Shown here in pieces: positions 48,572 through 62,866 of a DNA stretch of 64,000 nt. The DNA comes from Hydractinia symbiolongicarpus (lineage: Eukaryota > Cnidaria > Hydrozoa > Anthoathecata > Hydractiniidae), in contig NC_079878.1 in assembly GCF_029227915.1 (NCBI RefSeq), forward strand, positions 4,404,001-4,468,000, written 5' to 3'. Positions within the stretch are counted from its first letter, which is position 1, and each line of letters starts with the position of its first letter. The notes below the pieces were generated by a model. The model was given only the letters and a program-made list of their open reading frames with translations. It had not been told where the DNA came from and made no database searches. Both the position numbers and the translations under genes were made by a program.

Positions 48572-51500
48572 TGTTAATTCTTGGAGTCCAATTGTCTCAT
48601 TTATCACATTTATAAGGTTAAGATCCAAAATCAGCTCAATTAGGTCCCACGGTCAATCGTTTCACTTTTAAAGGCAATGCAAAATAGTAATACTGGAAAA
48701 ATATCGCTAAATACATGTTGGTACGAATATGTGACCCAACCAGTGTAACTCAAACGGATTCATACCGTTCGAAAATCAATGAAATGTAGTTTTAGAAAAT
48801 TTCTTTCTTTTCTGAGTGCGTTCTAACGACTTGGATTGGTCCCATTGTAAAATTGACTTATTGATCTAAGTATTTAAATAAAGAGCTAACAGAGCGTCTA
48901 GTGAAACTGCGGAGTTTCAGCATTCTTGCCAAAATAAGAAAAATGTTAATTTTTGGAGTCCAATTGTCTCATTTATCACATTTATAAGGTTAAGATCCAA
49001 AATCAGTTCAATTAGGTCCAACGGTCAATCGTTTCACTTTTAAAGGCAATGCAACATAGTAATACTGGAAAAATATCGCTAAATACATGTTGGTACGAAT
49101 ATGTGACGCAACCAGTGTAACTCAAACGGACTGATGCCGTTCGAAAATCAATAAAATGTAGTTTTAGAAAATTTCTTTCTTTTCTGAGTGCGTTCTAACG
49201 GCTTGGATTGGTCCCACTTTAAAATTGACTTATTGATCTAAGTATTTAAATAAAGAGCTTACAGAGCGTCTAGTGAAACTGCGGAGTTTCAGCATACTTG
49301 CCAAAATAAGAAAAATGTTAATTCCTGGAGTCCAATTGTCTCATTTATCACATTTATAAGGTTAAAATCCAAAATCAGTTCAATTAGGTCCCACGGTCAA
49401 TCGTTTCACTTTTAAAGGCAATGCAACATAGTAATATTGGAAAAATATCGCTAAATACATGTTGGTACGAATATGTGATCCAACCAGTGTAACTCAAACG
49501 GATTCATACCGTTCGAAAATCAATGAAATGTAGTTTTAGAAAATTTCTTTCTTTTTTGAGTGCGTTCTAACGGCTTGGATTGGTCCCACTGTAAAATTGA
49601 CTTATTGATCTAAGTATTTAAATAAAGAGCTAACAGAGCGTCTAGTGAAACTGCGGAGTTTCAGCATACTTGCCAAAATAAGAAAAATGTTAATTCCTGG
49701 AGTCCAATTGTCTCATTTATCACATTTATAAGGTTAAAATCCAAAATCAGTTCAATTAGGTCCCACGGTCAATCGTTTCACTTTTAAAAGCAATGCAACA
49801 TAGTAATACTGGAAAAATATCGCTAAATACATGTTGGTACGAATATGTGACGCAACCGGTGTAACTCAAACAGACTGATACCATTTGAAAATCAATGAAA
49901 TGTAGTTTTAGAAGCTGTCTCTACTTCCTCGGCGTGCGCCAACGGCTTTGATTATTCCCACTTTAAAAAATGACTTTCTGGTCTATATGTTTAAATAAAG
50001 AGCTAACAGAGCACCCAGTGTAACTGCGGAATTTCAGCATTCTTGCAAAATAAGAAAAATGTTAATTCTTGGAGTCCAATTCGCTCATTTATCACATTTA
50101 TAAGGTCAAAATCCAAAATCACTTCAATTAGGTCCCACGGTCAATCGTTTCACTTTTAAAAGCAATGCAACATAGTAATATTAGAAAAATATCGCTAAAT
50201 ACATGTTGGTACGAATATGTGACGCAATCGTTGTAAATCAAACGGACTGATCCCGTTCAAAAGTGAATGAAATGTACTTTTAGAAACTGTCTCTATTTCC
50301 TCGGTGCGCGCTAACGGCTTCGATTGGTCCCACTGTAAAAAAGTGACTTATTGATCTAACTATTTAAATAAGGAGCTAACAGAGCGTCTAGTGTAACTGC
50401 GGAGTTCCTGCAGTCATACCAAAGTGAGAAGAATGTTCATTCTTAGAGTCAAAATGCCTCATTTTTGACATTTATAAGGTTAAATTCCAAAGTCAGTTCA
50501 ACTAGGTCCCATGGTCAATCGTTTCACTTTTGAAAGCAATGCAACATAGTAATACTGGAAAAATATTGCTAAGTACATGTTGGTACGAATATGTGACGCC
50601 ACCGGTGTAACTCAAACGGACTGATACGGTTTGAAAATCAATGAAATGTAGTTTTAGAAACTGTCTCTATTTCCTTGGAGTGCGCTAACGGCTTTGATTA
50701 TTCCCACTTTAAAAAATGACTTATTGGTCTAAATGTTTAAATAATGAGCTAACAGAGCACCCAGTGTAACTGCGGAGTTTCAGCATTCTTGCAAAATAAA
50801 AAAAATGTTAATTCTTGGAGTCCAATTGTCTCATTTATCACATTTATAAGGTTAAGATCCAAAATCAGTTCAATTAGGTCCCACGGTCAATCGTTTCACT
50901 TTTAAAGGCACTGCAACATGGTAATACTGGAAAAATATCGCTAAATACATGTTGGTACAAATATGTGACCCAACCAGTGTAACTCAAACGGATTCATACT
51001 GTTCGAAAATCAATGAAATGTAGTTTTAGAAAATTTCTTTCTTTTCTGAGTGCGTTCTAACGACTTGGATTGGTCCCATTGTAAAATTGACTTATTGATC
51101 TAAGTATTTAAATAAAGAGCTAACAGAGCGTCTAGTGAAACTGCGGAGTTTCAGCATTCTTGCCAAAATAAGAAAAATGTTAATTTTTGGAGTCCAATTG
51201 TCTCATTTATCACATTTATAAGGTTAAGATCCAAAATCAGTTCAATTAGGTCCAACGGTCAATCGTTTCACTTTTAAAGGCAATGCAACATAGTAATACT
51301 GGAAAAATATCGCTAAATACATGTTGGTACGAATATGTGACGCAACCAGTGTAACTCAAACGGACTGATGCCGTTCGAAAATCAATAAAATGTAGTTTTA
51401 GAAAATTTCTTTCTTTTCTGAGTGCGTTCTAACGGCTTGGATTGGTCCCACTTTAAAATTGACTTATTGATCTAAGTATTTAAATAAAGAGCTTACAGAG

Positions 51501-53039
51501 CGTCTAGTGAAACTGCGGAGTTTCAGCATACTTGCCAAAATAAGAAAAATGTTAATTCCTGGAGTCCAATTTTCTCATTTATCACATTTATAAGGTTAAA
51601 ATCCAAAATCAGTTCAATTAGGTCCCACGGTCAATCGTTTCACTTTTAAAGGCAATGCAACATAGTAATATTGGAAAAATATCGCTAAATACATGTTGGT
51701 ACGAATATGTGATCCAACCAGTGTAACTCAAACGGATTCATACCGTTCGAAAATCAATGAAATGTAGTTTTAGAAAATTTCTTTCTTTTTTGAGTGCGTT
51801 CTAACGGCTTGGATTGGTCCCACTGTAAAATTGACTTATTGATCTAAGTATTTAAATAAAGAGCTAACAGAGCGTCTAGTGAAACTGCGGAGTTTCAGCA
51901 TACTTGCCAAAATAAGAAAAATGTTAATTCCTGGAGTCCAATTGTCTCATTTATCACATTTATAAGGTTAAAATCCAAAATCAGTTCAATTAGGTCCCAC
52001 GGTCAATCGTTTCACTTTTAAAAGCAATGCAACATAGTAATACTGGAAAAATATCGCTAAATACATGTTGGTACGAATATGTGACGCAACCGGTGTAACT
52101 CAAACAGACTGATACCATTTGAAAATCAATGAAATGTAGTTTTAGAAGCTGTCTCTACTTCCTCGGCGTGCGCCAACGGCTTTGATTATTCCCACTTTAA
52201 AAAATGACTTTCTGGTCTATATGTTTAAATAAAGAGCTAACAGAGCACCCAGTGTAACTGCGGAATTTCAGCATTCTTGCAAAATAAGAAAAATGTTAAT
52301 TCTTGGAGTCCAATTCGCTCATTTATCACATTTATAAGGTCAAAATCCAAAATCACTTCAATTAGGTCCCACGGTCAATCGTTTCACTTTTAAAAGCAAT
52401 GCAACATAGTAATATTAGAAAAATATCGCTAAATACATGTTGGTACGAATATGTGACGCAATCGTTGTAAATCAAACGGACTGATCCCGTTCAAAAGTGA
52501 ATGAAATGTACTTTTAGAAACTGTCTCTATTTCCTCGGTGCGCGCTAACGGCTTCGATTGGTCCCACTGTAAAAAAGTGACTTATTGATCTAACTATTTA
52601 AATAAGGAGCTAACAGAGCGTCTAGTGTAACTGCGGAGTTCCTGCAGTCATACCAAAGTGAGAAGAATGTTCATTCTTAGAGTCAAAATGCCTCATTTTT
52701 GACATTTATAAGGTTAAATTCCAAAGTCAGTTCAACTAGGTCCCATGGTCAATCGTTTCACTTTTGAAAGCAATGCAACATAGTAATACTGGAAAAATAT
52801 TGCTAAGTACATGTTGGTACGAATATGTGACGCCACCGGTGTAACTCAAACGGACTGATACGGTTTGAAAATCAATGAAATGTAGTTTTAGAAACTGTCT
52901 CTATTTCCTTGGAGTGCGCTAACGGCTTTGATTATTCCCACTTTAAAAAATGACTTATTGGTCTAAATGTTTAAATAATGAGCTAACAGAGCACCCAGTG
53001 TAACTGCGGAGTTTCAGCATTCTTGCAAAATAAAAAAAA
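48572..53039 (+). repeat. Hexameric higher-order repeat in family B, two copies of 2234 bp
   Basis: 'ctacttcctcggcg' recurs at 49921 and 52155, 'ttccttggagtgcg' at 50671 and 52905, and the 'aaaaaaaatgttaattc' monomer at 50805 and 53039, each 2234 bases apart. Near the left edge the first copy differs more (for example 'gcaaaatagtaat' against 'gcaacatggtaat'), so the homogenised part starts somewhat right of the Helitron. Confidence 0.8.
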
Positions 53040-56000
53040 TGTTAATTCTTGGAGTCCAATTGTCTCATTTATCACATTTATAAGGTTAAGATCCAAAATC
53101 AGTTCAATTAGGTCCCACGGTCAATCGTTTCACTTTTAAAGGCACTGCAACATGGTAATACTGGAAAAATATCGCTAAATACATGTTGGTACAAATATGT
53201 GACCCAACCAGTGTAACTCAAACGGATTCATACTGTTCGAAAATCAATGAAATGTAGTTTTAGAAAATTTCTTTCTTTTCTGAGTGCGTTCTAACGACTT
53301 GGATTGGTCCCATTGTAAAATTGACTTATTGATCTAAGTATTTAAATAAAGAGCTAACAGAGCGTCTAGTGAAACTGCGGAGTTTCAGCATTCTTGCCAA
53401 AATAAGAAAAATGTTAATTTTTGGAGTCCAATTGTCTCATTTATCACATTTATAAGGTTAAGAACCAAAATCAGTTCAATTAGGTCCAACGGTCAATCGT
53501 TTCACTTTTAAAGGCAATGCAACATAGTAATACTGGAAAAATATCGCTAAATACATGTTGGTACGAATATGTGACGCAACCAGTGTAACTCAAACGGACT
53601 GATGCCGTTCGAAAATCAATAAAATGTAGTTTTAGAAAATTTCTTTCTTTTCTGAGTGCGTTCTAACGGCTTGGATTGGTCCCACTTTAAAATTGACTTA
53701 TTGATCTAAGTATTTAAATAAAGAGCTTACAGAGCGTCTAGTGAAACTGCGGAGTTTCAGCATACTTGCCAAAATAAGAAAAATGTTAATTCCTGGAGTC
53801 CAATTGTCTCATTTATCACATTTATAAGGTTAAAATCCAAAATCAGTTCAATTAGGTCCCACGGTCAATCGTTTCACTTTTAAAGGCAATGCAACATAGT
53901 AATACTGGAAAAATATCGCTAAATACATGTTGGTACGAATATGTGACCCAACCAGTGTAACTCAAACGGATTCATACCGTTCGAAAATCAATGAAATGTA
54001 GTTTTAGAAAATTTCTTTCTTTTTTGAGTGCGTTCTAACGGCTTGGATTGGTCCCACTGTAAAATTGACTTATTGATCTAAGTATTTAAATAAAGAGCTA
54101 ACAGAGCGTCTAGTGAAACTGCGGAGTTTCAGCATACTTGCCAAAATAAGAAAAATGTTAATTCCTGGAGTCCAATTGTCTCATTTATCACATTTATAAG
54201 GTTAAAATCCAAAATCAGTTCAATTAGGTCCCACGGTCAATCGTTTCACTTTTAAAAGCAATGCAACATAGTAATACTGGAAAAATATCGCTAAATACAT
54301 GTTGGTACGAATATGTGACGCAACCGGTGTAACTCAAACAGACTGATACCATTTGAAAATCAATGAAATGTAGTTTTGGAAGCTGTCTCTATTTCCTCGG
54401 CGTGCGCCAACGGCTTTGATTATTCCCACTTTAAAAAATGACTTTCTGGTCTATATGTTTAAATAAAGAGCTAACCCAGTGTAACTGCGGAATTTCAGCA
54501 TTCTTGCAAAATAAGAAAAATGTTAATTCTTGGAGTCCAATTGTCTCATTTATCACATTTATAAGGTTAAGATCTAAAATCAATTCAATTAGGTCCCACG
54601 GTCAATCGTTTCACTTTTAAAGGCAATGCAACATAGTAATACTGAAAAAATATTGCTAAATACATGTTGGTACGTATATGTGACGCAATTGTTGTAACTC
54701 AAACGGACTGATACCGTTCGAAAATCAATGAAATGTAGTTTTAGAAAATTTCTTTGCTTTCTCAGTGCGTTCTAACGGCTTGGATTGGTCCCACTTTAAA
54801 AATTGACTTATTGATCTAAGTATTTAAATAAAGAGCTAACAGAGCATCTAGTGTAACTGTGGAGTTCCTGCAGTCTTACCAAAATGAAAAGAATGTTCAT
54901 ACTTGGAGTCCAATTGTCTCATTTATCACATTTATAAGGTTAAAATCCAAAATCAGTTCTATTAGCTCCCACAGTCAATCGTTTCACTTTTAAAAGCAAT
55001 GCAACATAGTAATATTGGAAAAATATCGCTAAATACATGTTGGTACGAATATGTGACGCAACCGGTGTAACTCAAACGGACTGATACCGTTCGAAAATCA
55101 ATGAAATGTAGTTTTAGAAAATTTCTTTCTTTTCTGAGTGCGTTCTAACGGCTTGTATTCGTCCCACTTTAAAATTAACTTATTGATCTAAGTATTTAAA
55201 TAAAGAGCTAACAGAGCGTCTAGTGAAACTGCGGAGTTTCAGCATACTTGCCAAAATAAGAAAAATGTTAATTCCTGGAGTCCAATTGTCTCATTCATCA
55301 CATTTATAAGGTTAAGATCCAAAATCAGTTCAATTAGGTCCAACGGTCAATCGTTTCACTTTTAAAAGCAATGCAACATAGTAATACTGGAAAAATATCG
55401 CTAAATACATGTTGGAATAAATATGTGACGCAACCGGTGTAACTCAAACGGACTGATACCGTTTGAAAATCAATGAAATGTAGTTTTAGAAACTGTCTCT
55501 ATTTCCTCGGCGTGCGCTAACGGCTTTGATTATTCCCACTTTAAAAAATGACTTATTGGTCTAAATGTTTAAATAATGAGCTAACAGAGCACCCAGTGTA
55601 ACTGCGGAGTTTCAGCATTCTTGCAAAATAAAAAAAATGTTAATTCTTGGAGTCCAATTGTCTCATTTATCACATTTATAAGGTTAAGATCCAAAATCAG
55701 TTCAATTAGGTCCCACGGTCAATCGTTTCACTTTTAAAGGCACTGCAACATGGTAATACTGGAAAAATATCGCTAAATACATGTTGGTACAAATATGTGA
55801 CCCAACCAGTGTAACTCAAACGGATTCATACTGTTCGAAAATCAATGAAATGTAGTTTTAGAAAATTTCTTTCTTTTCTGAGTGCGTTCTAACGACTTGG
55901 ATTGGTCCCATTGTAAAATTGACTTATTGATCTAAGTATTTAAATAAAGAGCTAACAGAGCGTCTAGTGAAACTGCGGAGTTTCAGCATTCTTGCCAAAA

Positions 56001-58068
56001 TAAGAAAAATGTTAATTTTTGGAGTCCAATTGTCTCATTTATCACATTTATAAGGTTAAGAACCAAAATCAGTTCAATTAGGTCCAACGGTCAATCGTTT
56101 CACTTTTAAAGGCAATGCAACATAGTAATACTGGAAAAATATCGCTAAATACATGTTGGTACGAATATGTGACGCAACCAGTGTAACTCAAACGGACTGA
56201 TGCCGTTCGAAAATCAATAAAATGTAGTTTTAGAAAATTTCTTTCTTTTCTGAGTGCGTTCTAACGGCTTGGATTGGTCCCACTTTAAAATTGACTTATT
56301 GATCTAAGTATTTAAATAAAGAGCTTACAGAGCGTCTAGTGAAACTGCGGAGTTTCAGCATACTTGCCAAAATAAGAAAAATGTTAATTCCTGGAGTCCA
56401 ATTGTCTCATTTATCACATTTATAAGGTTAAAATCCAAAATCAGTTCAATTAGGTCCCACGGTCAATCGTTTCACTTTTAAAGGCAATGCAACATAGTAA
56501 TACTGGAAAAATATCGCTAAATACATGTTGGTACGAATATGTGACCCAACCAGTGTAACTCAAACGGATTCATACCGTTCGAAAATCAATGAAATGTAGT
56601 TTTAGAAAATTTCTTTCTTTTTTGAGTGCGTTCTAACGGCTTGGATTGGTCCCACTGTAAAATTGACTTATTGATCTAAGTATTTAAATAAAGAGCTAAC
56701 AGAGCGTCTAGTGAAACTGCGGAGTTTCAGCATACTTGCCAAAATAAGAAAAATGTTAATTCCTGGAGTCCAATTGTCTCATTTATCACATTTATAAGGT
56801 TAAAATCCAAAATCAGTTCAATTAGGTCCCACGGTCAATCGTTTCACTTTTAAAAGCAATGCAACATAGTAATACTGGAAAAATATCGCTAAATACATGT
56901 TGGTACGAATATGTGACGCAACCGGTGTAACTCAAACAGACTGATACCATTTGAAAATCAATGAAATGTAGTTTTGGAAGCTGTCTCTATTTCCTCGGCG
57001 TGCGCCAACGGCTTTGATTATTCCCACTTTAAAAAATGACTTTCTGGTCTATATGTTTAAATAAAGAGCTAACCCAGTGTAACTGCGGAATTTCAGCATT
57101 CTTGCAAAATAAGAAAAATGTTAATTCTTGGAGTCCAATTGTCTCATTTATCACATTTATAAGGTTAAGATCTAAAATCAATTCAATTAGGTCCCACGGT
57201 CACTCGTTTCACTTTTAAAGGCAATGCAACATAGTAATACTGAAAAAATATTGCTAAATACATGTTGGTACGTATATGTGACGCAATTGTTGTAACTCAA
57301 ACGGACTGATACCGTTCGAAAATCAATGAAATGTAGTTTTAGAAAATTTCTTTGCTTTCTCAGTGCGTTCTAACGGCTTGGATTGGTCCCACTTTAAAAA
57401 TTGACTTATTGATCTAAGTATTTAAATAAAGAGCTAACAGAGCATCTAGTGTAACTGTGGAGTTCCTGCAGTCTTACCAAAATGAAAAGAATGTTCATAC
57501 TTGGAGTCCAATTGTCTCATTTATCACATTTATAAGGTTAAAATCCAAAATCAGTTCTATTAGCTCCCACAGTCAATCGTTTCACTTTTAAAAGCAATGC
57601 AACATAGTAATATTGGAAAAATATCGCTAAATACATGTTGGTACGAATATGTGACGCAACCGGTGTAACTCAAACGGACTGATACCGTTCGAAAATCAAT
57701 GAAATGTAGTTTTAGAAAATTTCTTTCTTTTCTGAGTGCGTTCTAACGGCTTGTATTCGTCCCACTTTAAAATTAACTTATTGATCTAAGTATTTAAATA
57801 AAGAGCTAACAGAGCGTCTAGTGAAACTGCGGAGTTTCAGCATACTTGCCAAAATAAGAAAAATGTTAATTCCTGGAGTCCAATTGTCTCATTCATCACA
57901 TTTATAAGGTTAAGATCCAAAATCAGTTCAATTAGGTCCAACGGTCAATCGTTTCACTTTTAAAAGCAATGCAACATAGTAATACTGGAAAAATATCGCT
58001 AAATACATGTTGGAATAAATATGTGACGCAACCGGTGTAACTCAAACGGACTGATACCGTTTGAAAAT
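52871..58068 (+). repeat. Heptameric higher-order repeat in family B, two copies of about 2598 bp
   Basis: Shared rare variants lie about 2598 bases apart: 'aagaaccaaaatcag' near 53459 and 56057, a monomer lacking 'agagcac' ('gctaacccagtg' near 54470 and 57068), and 'gttggaataaatatg' near 55410 and 58009. I noticed one base difference, A at 54605 against C at 57203. The exchange lies at about 55460-55570. This repeat overlaps the last copy of the hexamer on its left. Confidence 0.82.
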
Positions 58069-59140
58069 CTATGAAATGTAGTTTTAGAAACTGTCTCTAT
58101 TTCCTTGGCGTCCGCTAACGGCTTTGATTATTCCCACTTTCAAAAATGACTTATTAGTCTAAATGTTTAAATAAAGAGCTAACAGATCACCCAGTGTAAC
58201 TGCGGAGTTTCAGCATTCTTGCAAAATAAGAAAAATGTTAATTCTTGGAGTCCAATTGTCTCATTTATCACATTTATAAGGTTAAGATCCAAAATCAGTT
58301 CAATTAGGTCCCACGGTCAATCGTTTCACTTTTAAAGGCAATGCAACATAGTAATACTGGAAAAGTATCGCTAAATACATGTTCGTACGAATATGTGACG
58401 CAACCGGTGTAACTCGAACGGACTGATACCGTTTGAAAATCAATGAGATGTAGTTTTAGAAACTGTCTCTATTTCCTCGGCGTGCGCTAACGGCTTTGAT
58501 TATTCCCACTTTAAAAAATGACTTATTGGTCTAAATGTTTAAATAAAGAGCTAACAGAGCACCCAGTGCAACTGCGGAGTTTCAGCATTCTTGCAAAATA
58601 AGAAAAATGTTAATTCTTGGAGTCCAATTGGCTCATTTATCACATTTATAAGGTTAAAATCCAAAATCAGTTCAATTAGGTCCCACGGTCAATCGTTTCA
58701 CTTTTAAAAGCAATGCAACATAGTAATACTGGAAAAACATCGCCAAATACATGTTGGTACGAACATGTGACGCAACCGGTCTAACTCAAACGGACTGATA
58801 CCGTTTGAAAATCAATGAGATGTAGTTTTAGAAACTGTCTCTATTTCCTCGGCGTGCGCTAACGGCTTTGATTATTCCCACTTTAAAAAATGACTTATTG
58901 GTCTAAATGTTTAAATAAAGAGCTAACAGAGCACCCAGTGCAACTGCGGAGTTTCAGCATTCTTGCAAAATAAGAAAAATGTTAATTCTTGGAGTCCAAT
59001 TGGCTCATTTATCACATTTATAAGGTTAAACTCCAAAATCACTTCAATTAGGTCCCACGGTCAATCGTTTCACTTTTAAAAGCAATGCAACATAGCAATA
59101 TTAGAAAAATATCGCTAAATACATGTTGGTACGAATATGT

Positions 59141-62100
59141 GACGCCACCGGTGTACCTCAAACGGACTGATACCGTTTGAAAATCAATGAAATGTAGTTT
59201 TAGAAACTGTCTCAATTTCCTCGGTGCGCGCTAACGGCTTCGATTGGTCCCACTGTAAAAAATGACTTATTGATCTAAGTATTAAAATAAAGAGCTAACA
59301 GAGCGTCTAGTGAAACTGTGGAGTTCCTGCAGTCATACCAAAGTGAGAAGAATGTTCATTCTTGGAGTCCAGTTGTCTCATTTATCACATATATAAGGTT
59401 AAGGTCCAAAGTCAGTTTAATTAGCTGCCACGGTCAATCGTTTCACATCTAAAAGCAATGCAACCTAGTAATATCGGAACAGTATCGCTAAATACATGTT
59501 GGTATGAATACGTGACGCAACCGTTGTAACTCAAACGGACCGATACCGTTTGAAAGTCAATGAAATGTAGTTTTAGTAACTGTCTCTATTTCCTCGGCGT
59601 GCGCTAACGGCTTCGATTGGTCCCACTGTAAAAAATGACTTATTGATCCAAGTATTTAAATAAAGAGCTAACAGAGCGTCTAGTGAAACTGCAGAGTTCC
59701 TGCAGTCATACCAAAGTGAGAAGAATGTTCATTCTTGGAGTTCAATTGTCTCATTTATCACATTTACAAGGTTATGGTCCAAAATCAGTTCAATTAGGTG
59801 CCACGGTCAATCGTTTCACTTTTGAAAGCAATGCAACATAGTAATACTGAAAAAATATCGCTAAATACATGTTGGTACGACTATGTGACGCAATCGTTGT
59901 AACTCAAACTGACTGATACCGTTCGAAAATCAATGAAATGTAGTTTTAGAAAATTTCTTTCTTTTCTCAGTGCGTTCTAACGGCTTGGATTGGTCCCACT
60001 TTAAAGTTGACTTATTGATCTAAGTATTTAAATAAAGAGCTAACAGAGCGTCTAGTGAAACTGCGGAGTTCCTGCAGTCATGCCAAAGTGAGAAGAAAGT
60101 TCATTCTTGGAGTCCAATTGACTCATTTATCAAATCTACAAGGTTATGGTCCAAAATCAGTTCAATTAGGTGCCACGGTCAATCGTTTCACTTGTAAAGC
60201 CAATGCAACATAGTAATACTGGAAAAATATCGCTAAATACATGTTGGTATAAATATGTGACGCAACCGGTGCAACTCAAACGGACTGATACCGTTTAAAA
60301 ATCTATGAAATGTAGTTTTAGAAACTGTCTCTATTTCCTTGGCGTGCGCTAACGGCTTTGATTATTCCCACTTTAAAAAATGACTTATTAGTCTAAATGT
60401 TTAAATTAAGAGCTAACAGAGCACCCAGTGTAACTGCGGAGTTTCAGCATTCTTGCAAAATAAGAAAAATGTTAATTCTTGGAGTCCAATTGTCTCATTT
60501 ATCACATTTATAAGGTTAAGACCCAAAATCACTTCAATTAGGTCCCACGGTCAATCGTTTCACTTTTAAAGGCAATGCAACATAGTAATACTGGAAAAGT
60601 ATCGCTAAATACATGTTCGTACGAATATGTGACGCAACCGGTGTAACTCGAACGGACTGATACCGTTTGAAAATCAATGAAATGTAGTTTTAGAAACTGT
60701 CTCTATTTCCTCGGCGTGCGCTAACGGCTTTGATTATTCCCACTTAGAAAAATGACTTATTGGTCTAAGTATTTAAATAAAGAGATAACAGAGCGTCTAG
60801 TCAAACTGCGGAGTTTCAACATACTTGCCAAAATAAGAAAAATGTTAATTCCTGGAGTCCAATTGTCTCATTTATGACATTTATAAGGTTAAAATCTAAA
60901 ATCAGTTCAATTAGGTCCCACGGTCAATCGTTTCACTTTTAAAAGCAATGCAACATAGTAATACTGGAAAAACATCGCCAAATACATGTTGGTACGAATA
61001 TGTGACGCCACCGGTGTACCTCAAACGGACTGATACCGTTTGAAAATCAATGAAATGTAGTTTTAGAAACTGTCTCAATTTCCTCGGTGCGCTTACGGCT
61101 TCGATTGGTCCCACTGTAAAAAATGACTTATTGATCTAAGTATTAAAATAAAGAGCTAACAGAGCGTCTAGTGAAACTGTGGAGTTCCTGCAGTCATACC
61201 AAAGTGAGAAGAATGTTCATTCTTGGAGTCCAGTTGTCTCATTTATCACATATATAAGGTTAAGGTCCAAAGTCAGTTTAATTAGCTGCCACGGTCAATC
61301 GTTTCACATCTAAAAGCAATGCAACCTAGTAATATCGGAACAGTATCGCTAAATACATGTTGGTATGAATACGTGACGCAACCGTTGTAACTCAAACGGA
61401 CCGATACCGTTTGAAAGTCAATGAAATGTAGTTTTAGTAACTGTCTCTATTTCCTCGGCGTGCGCTAACGGCTTCGATTGGTCCCACTGTAAAAAATGAC
61501 TTATTGATCCAAGTATTTAAATAAAGAGCTAACAGAGCGTCTAGTGAAACTGCAGAGTTCCTGCAGTCATACCAAAGTGAGAAGAATGTTCATTCTTGGA
61601 GTTCAATTGTCTCATTTATCACATTTACAAGGTTATGGTCCAAAATCAGTTCAATTAGGTGCCACGGTCAATCGTTTCACTTTTGAAAGCAATGCAACAT
61701 AGTAATACTGAAAAAATATCGCTAAATACATGTTGGTACGACTATGTGACGCAATCGTTGTAACTCAAACTGACTGATACCGTTCGAAAATCAATGAAAT
61801 GTAGTTTTAGAAAATTTCTTTCTTTTCTCAGTGCGTTCTAACGGCTTGGATTGGTCCCACTTTAAAGTTGACTTATTGATCTAAGTATTTAAATAAAGAG
61901 CTAACAGAGCGTCTAGTGAAACTGCGGAGTTCCTGCAGTCATGCCAAAGTGAGAAGAAAGTTCATTCTTGGAGTCCAATTGACTCATTTATCAAATCTAC
62001 AAGGTTATGGTCCAAAATCAGTTCAATTAGGTGCCACGGTCAATCGTTTCACTTGTAAAGCCAATGCAACATAGTAATACTGGAAAAATATCGCTAAATA

Positions 62101-62866
62101 CATGTTGGTATAAATATGTGACGCAACCGGTGCAACTCAAACGGACTGATACCGTTTAAAAATCTATGAAATGTAGTTTTAGAAACTGTCTCTATTTCCT
62201 TGGCGTGCGCTAACGGCTTTGATTATTCCCACTTTAAAAAATGACTTATTAGTCTAAATGTTTAAATTAAGAGCTAACAGAGCACCCAGTGTAACTGCGG
62301 AGTTTCAGCATTCTTGCAAAATAAGAAAAATGTTAATTCTTGGAGTCCAATTGTCTCATTTATCACATTTATAAGGTTAAGACCCAAAATCACTTCAATT
62401 AAGTCCCACGGTCAATCGTTTCACTTTTAAAGGCAATGCAACATAGTAATACTGGAAAAGTATCGCTAAATACATGTTCGTACGAATATGTGACGCAACC
62501 GGTGTAACTCGAACGGACTGATACCGTTTGAAAATCAATGAAATGTAGTTTTAGAAACTGTCTCTATTTCCTCGGCGTGCGCTAACGGCTTTGATTATTC
62601 CCACTTAGAAAAATGACTTATTGGTCTAAGTATTTAAATAAAGAGATAACAGAGCGTCTAGTCAAACTGCGGAGTTTCAACATACTTGCCAAAATAAGAA
62701 AAATGTTAATTCCTGGAGTCCAATTGTCTCATTTATGACATTTATAAGGTTAAAATCTAAAATCAGTTCAATTAGGTCCCACGGTCAATCGTTTCACTTT
62801 TAAAAGCAATGCAACATAGTAATACTGGAAAAACATCGCCAAATACATGTTGGTGCGAACATGTGA
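59141..62866 (+). repeat. Pentameric higher-order repeat in family B, two copies of about 1862 bp
   Basis: 'gacgccaccggtgtacc' is at 59141 and 61004. 'ctatgtgacgcaatcg' is at about 59881 and 61742. 'tacatgttcgtacg' is near 60610 and 62471. The junction monomer at about 60970-61004 starts like the one at 62830 ('aaacatcgccaaatacatg') and continues like the one at 59130, which marks the crossover. One copy has 'cggtgcgcttacgg' where the other has two more bases. Confidence 0.8.
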
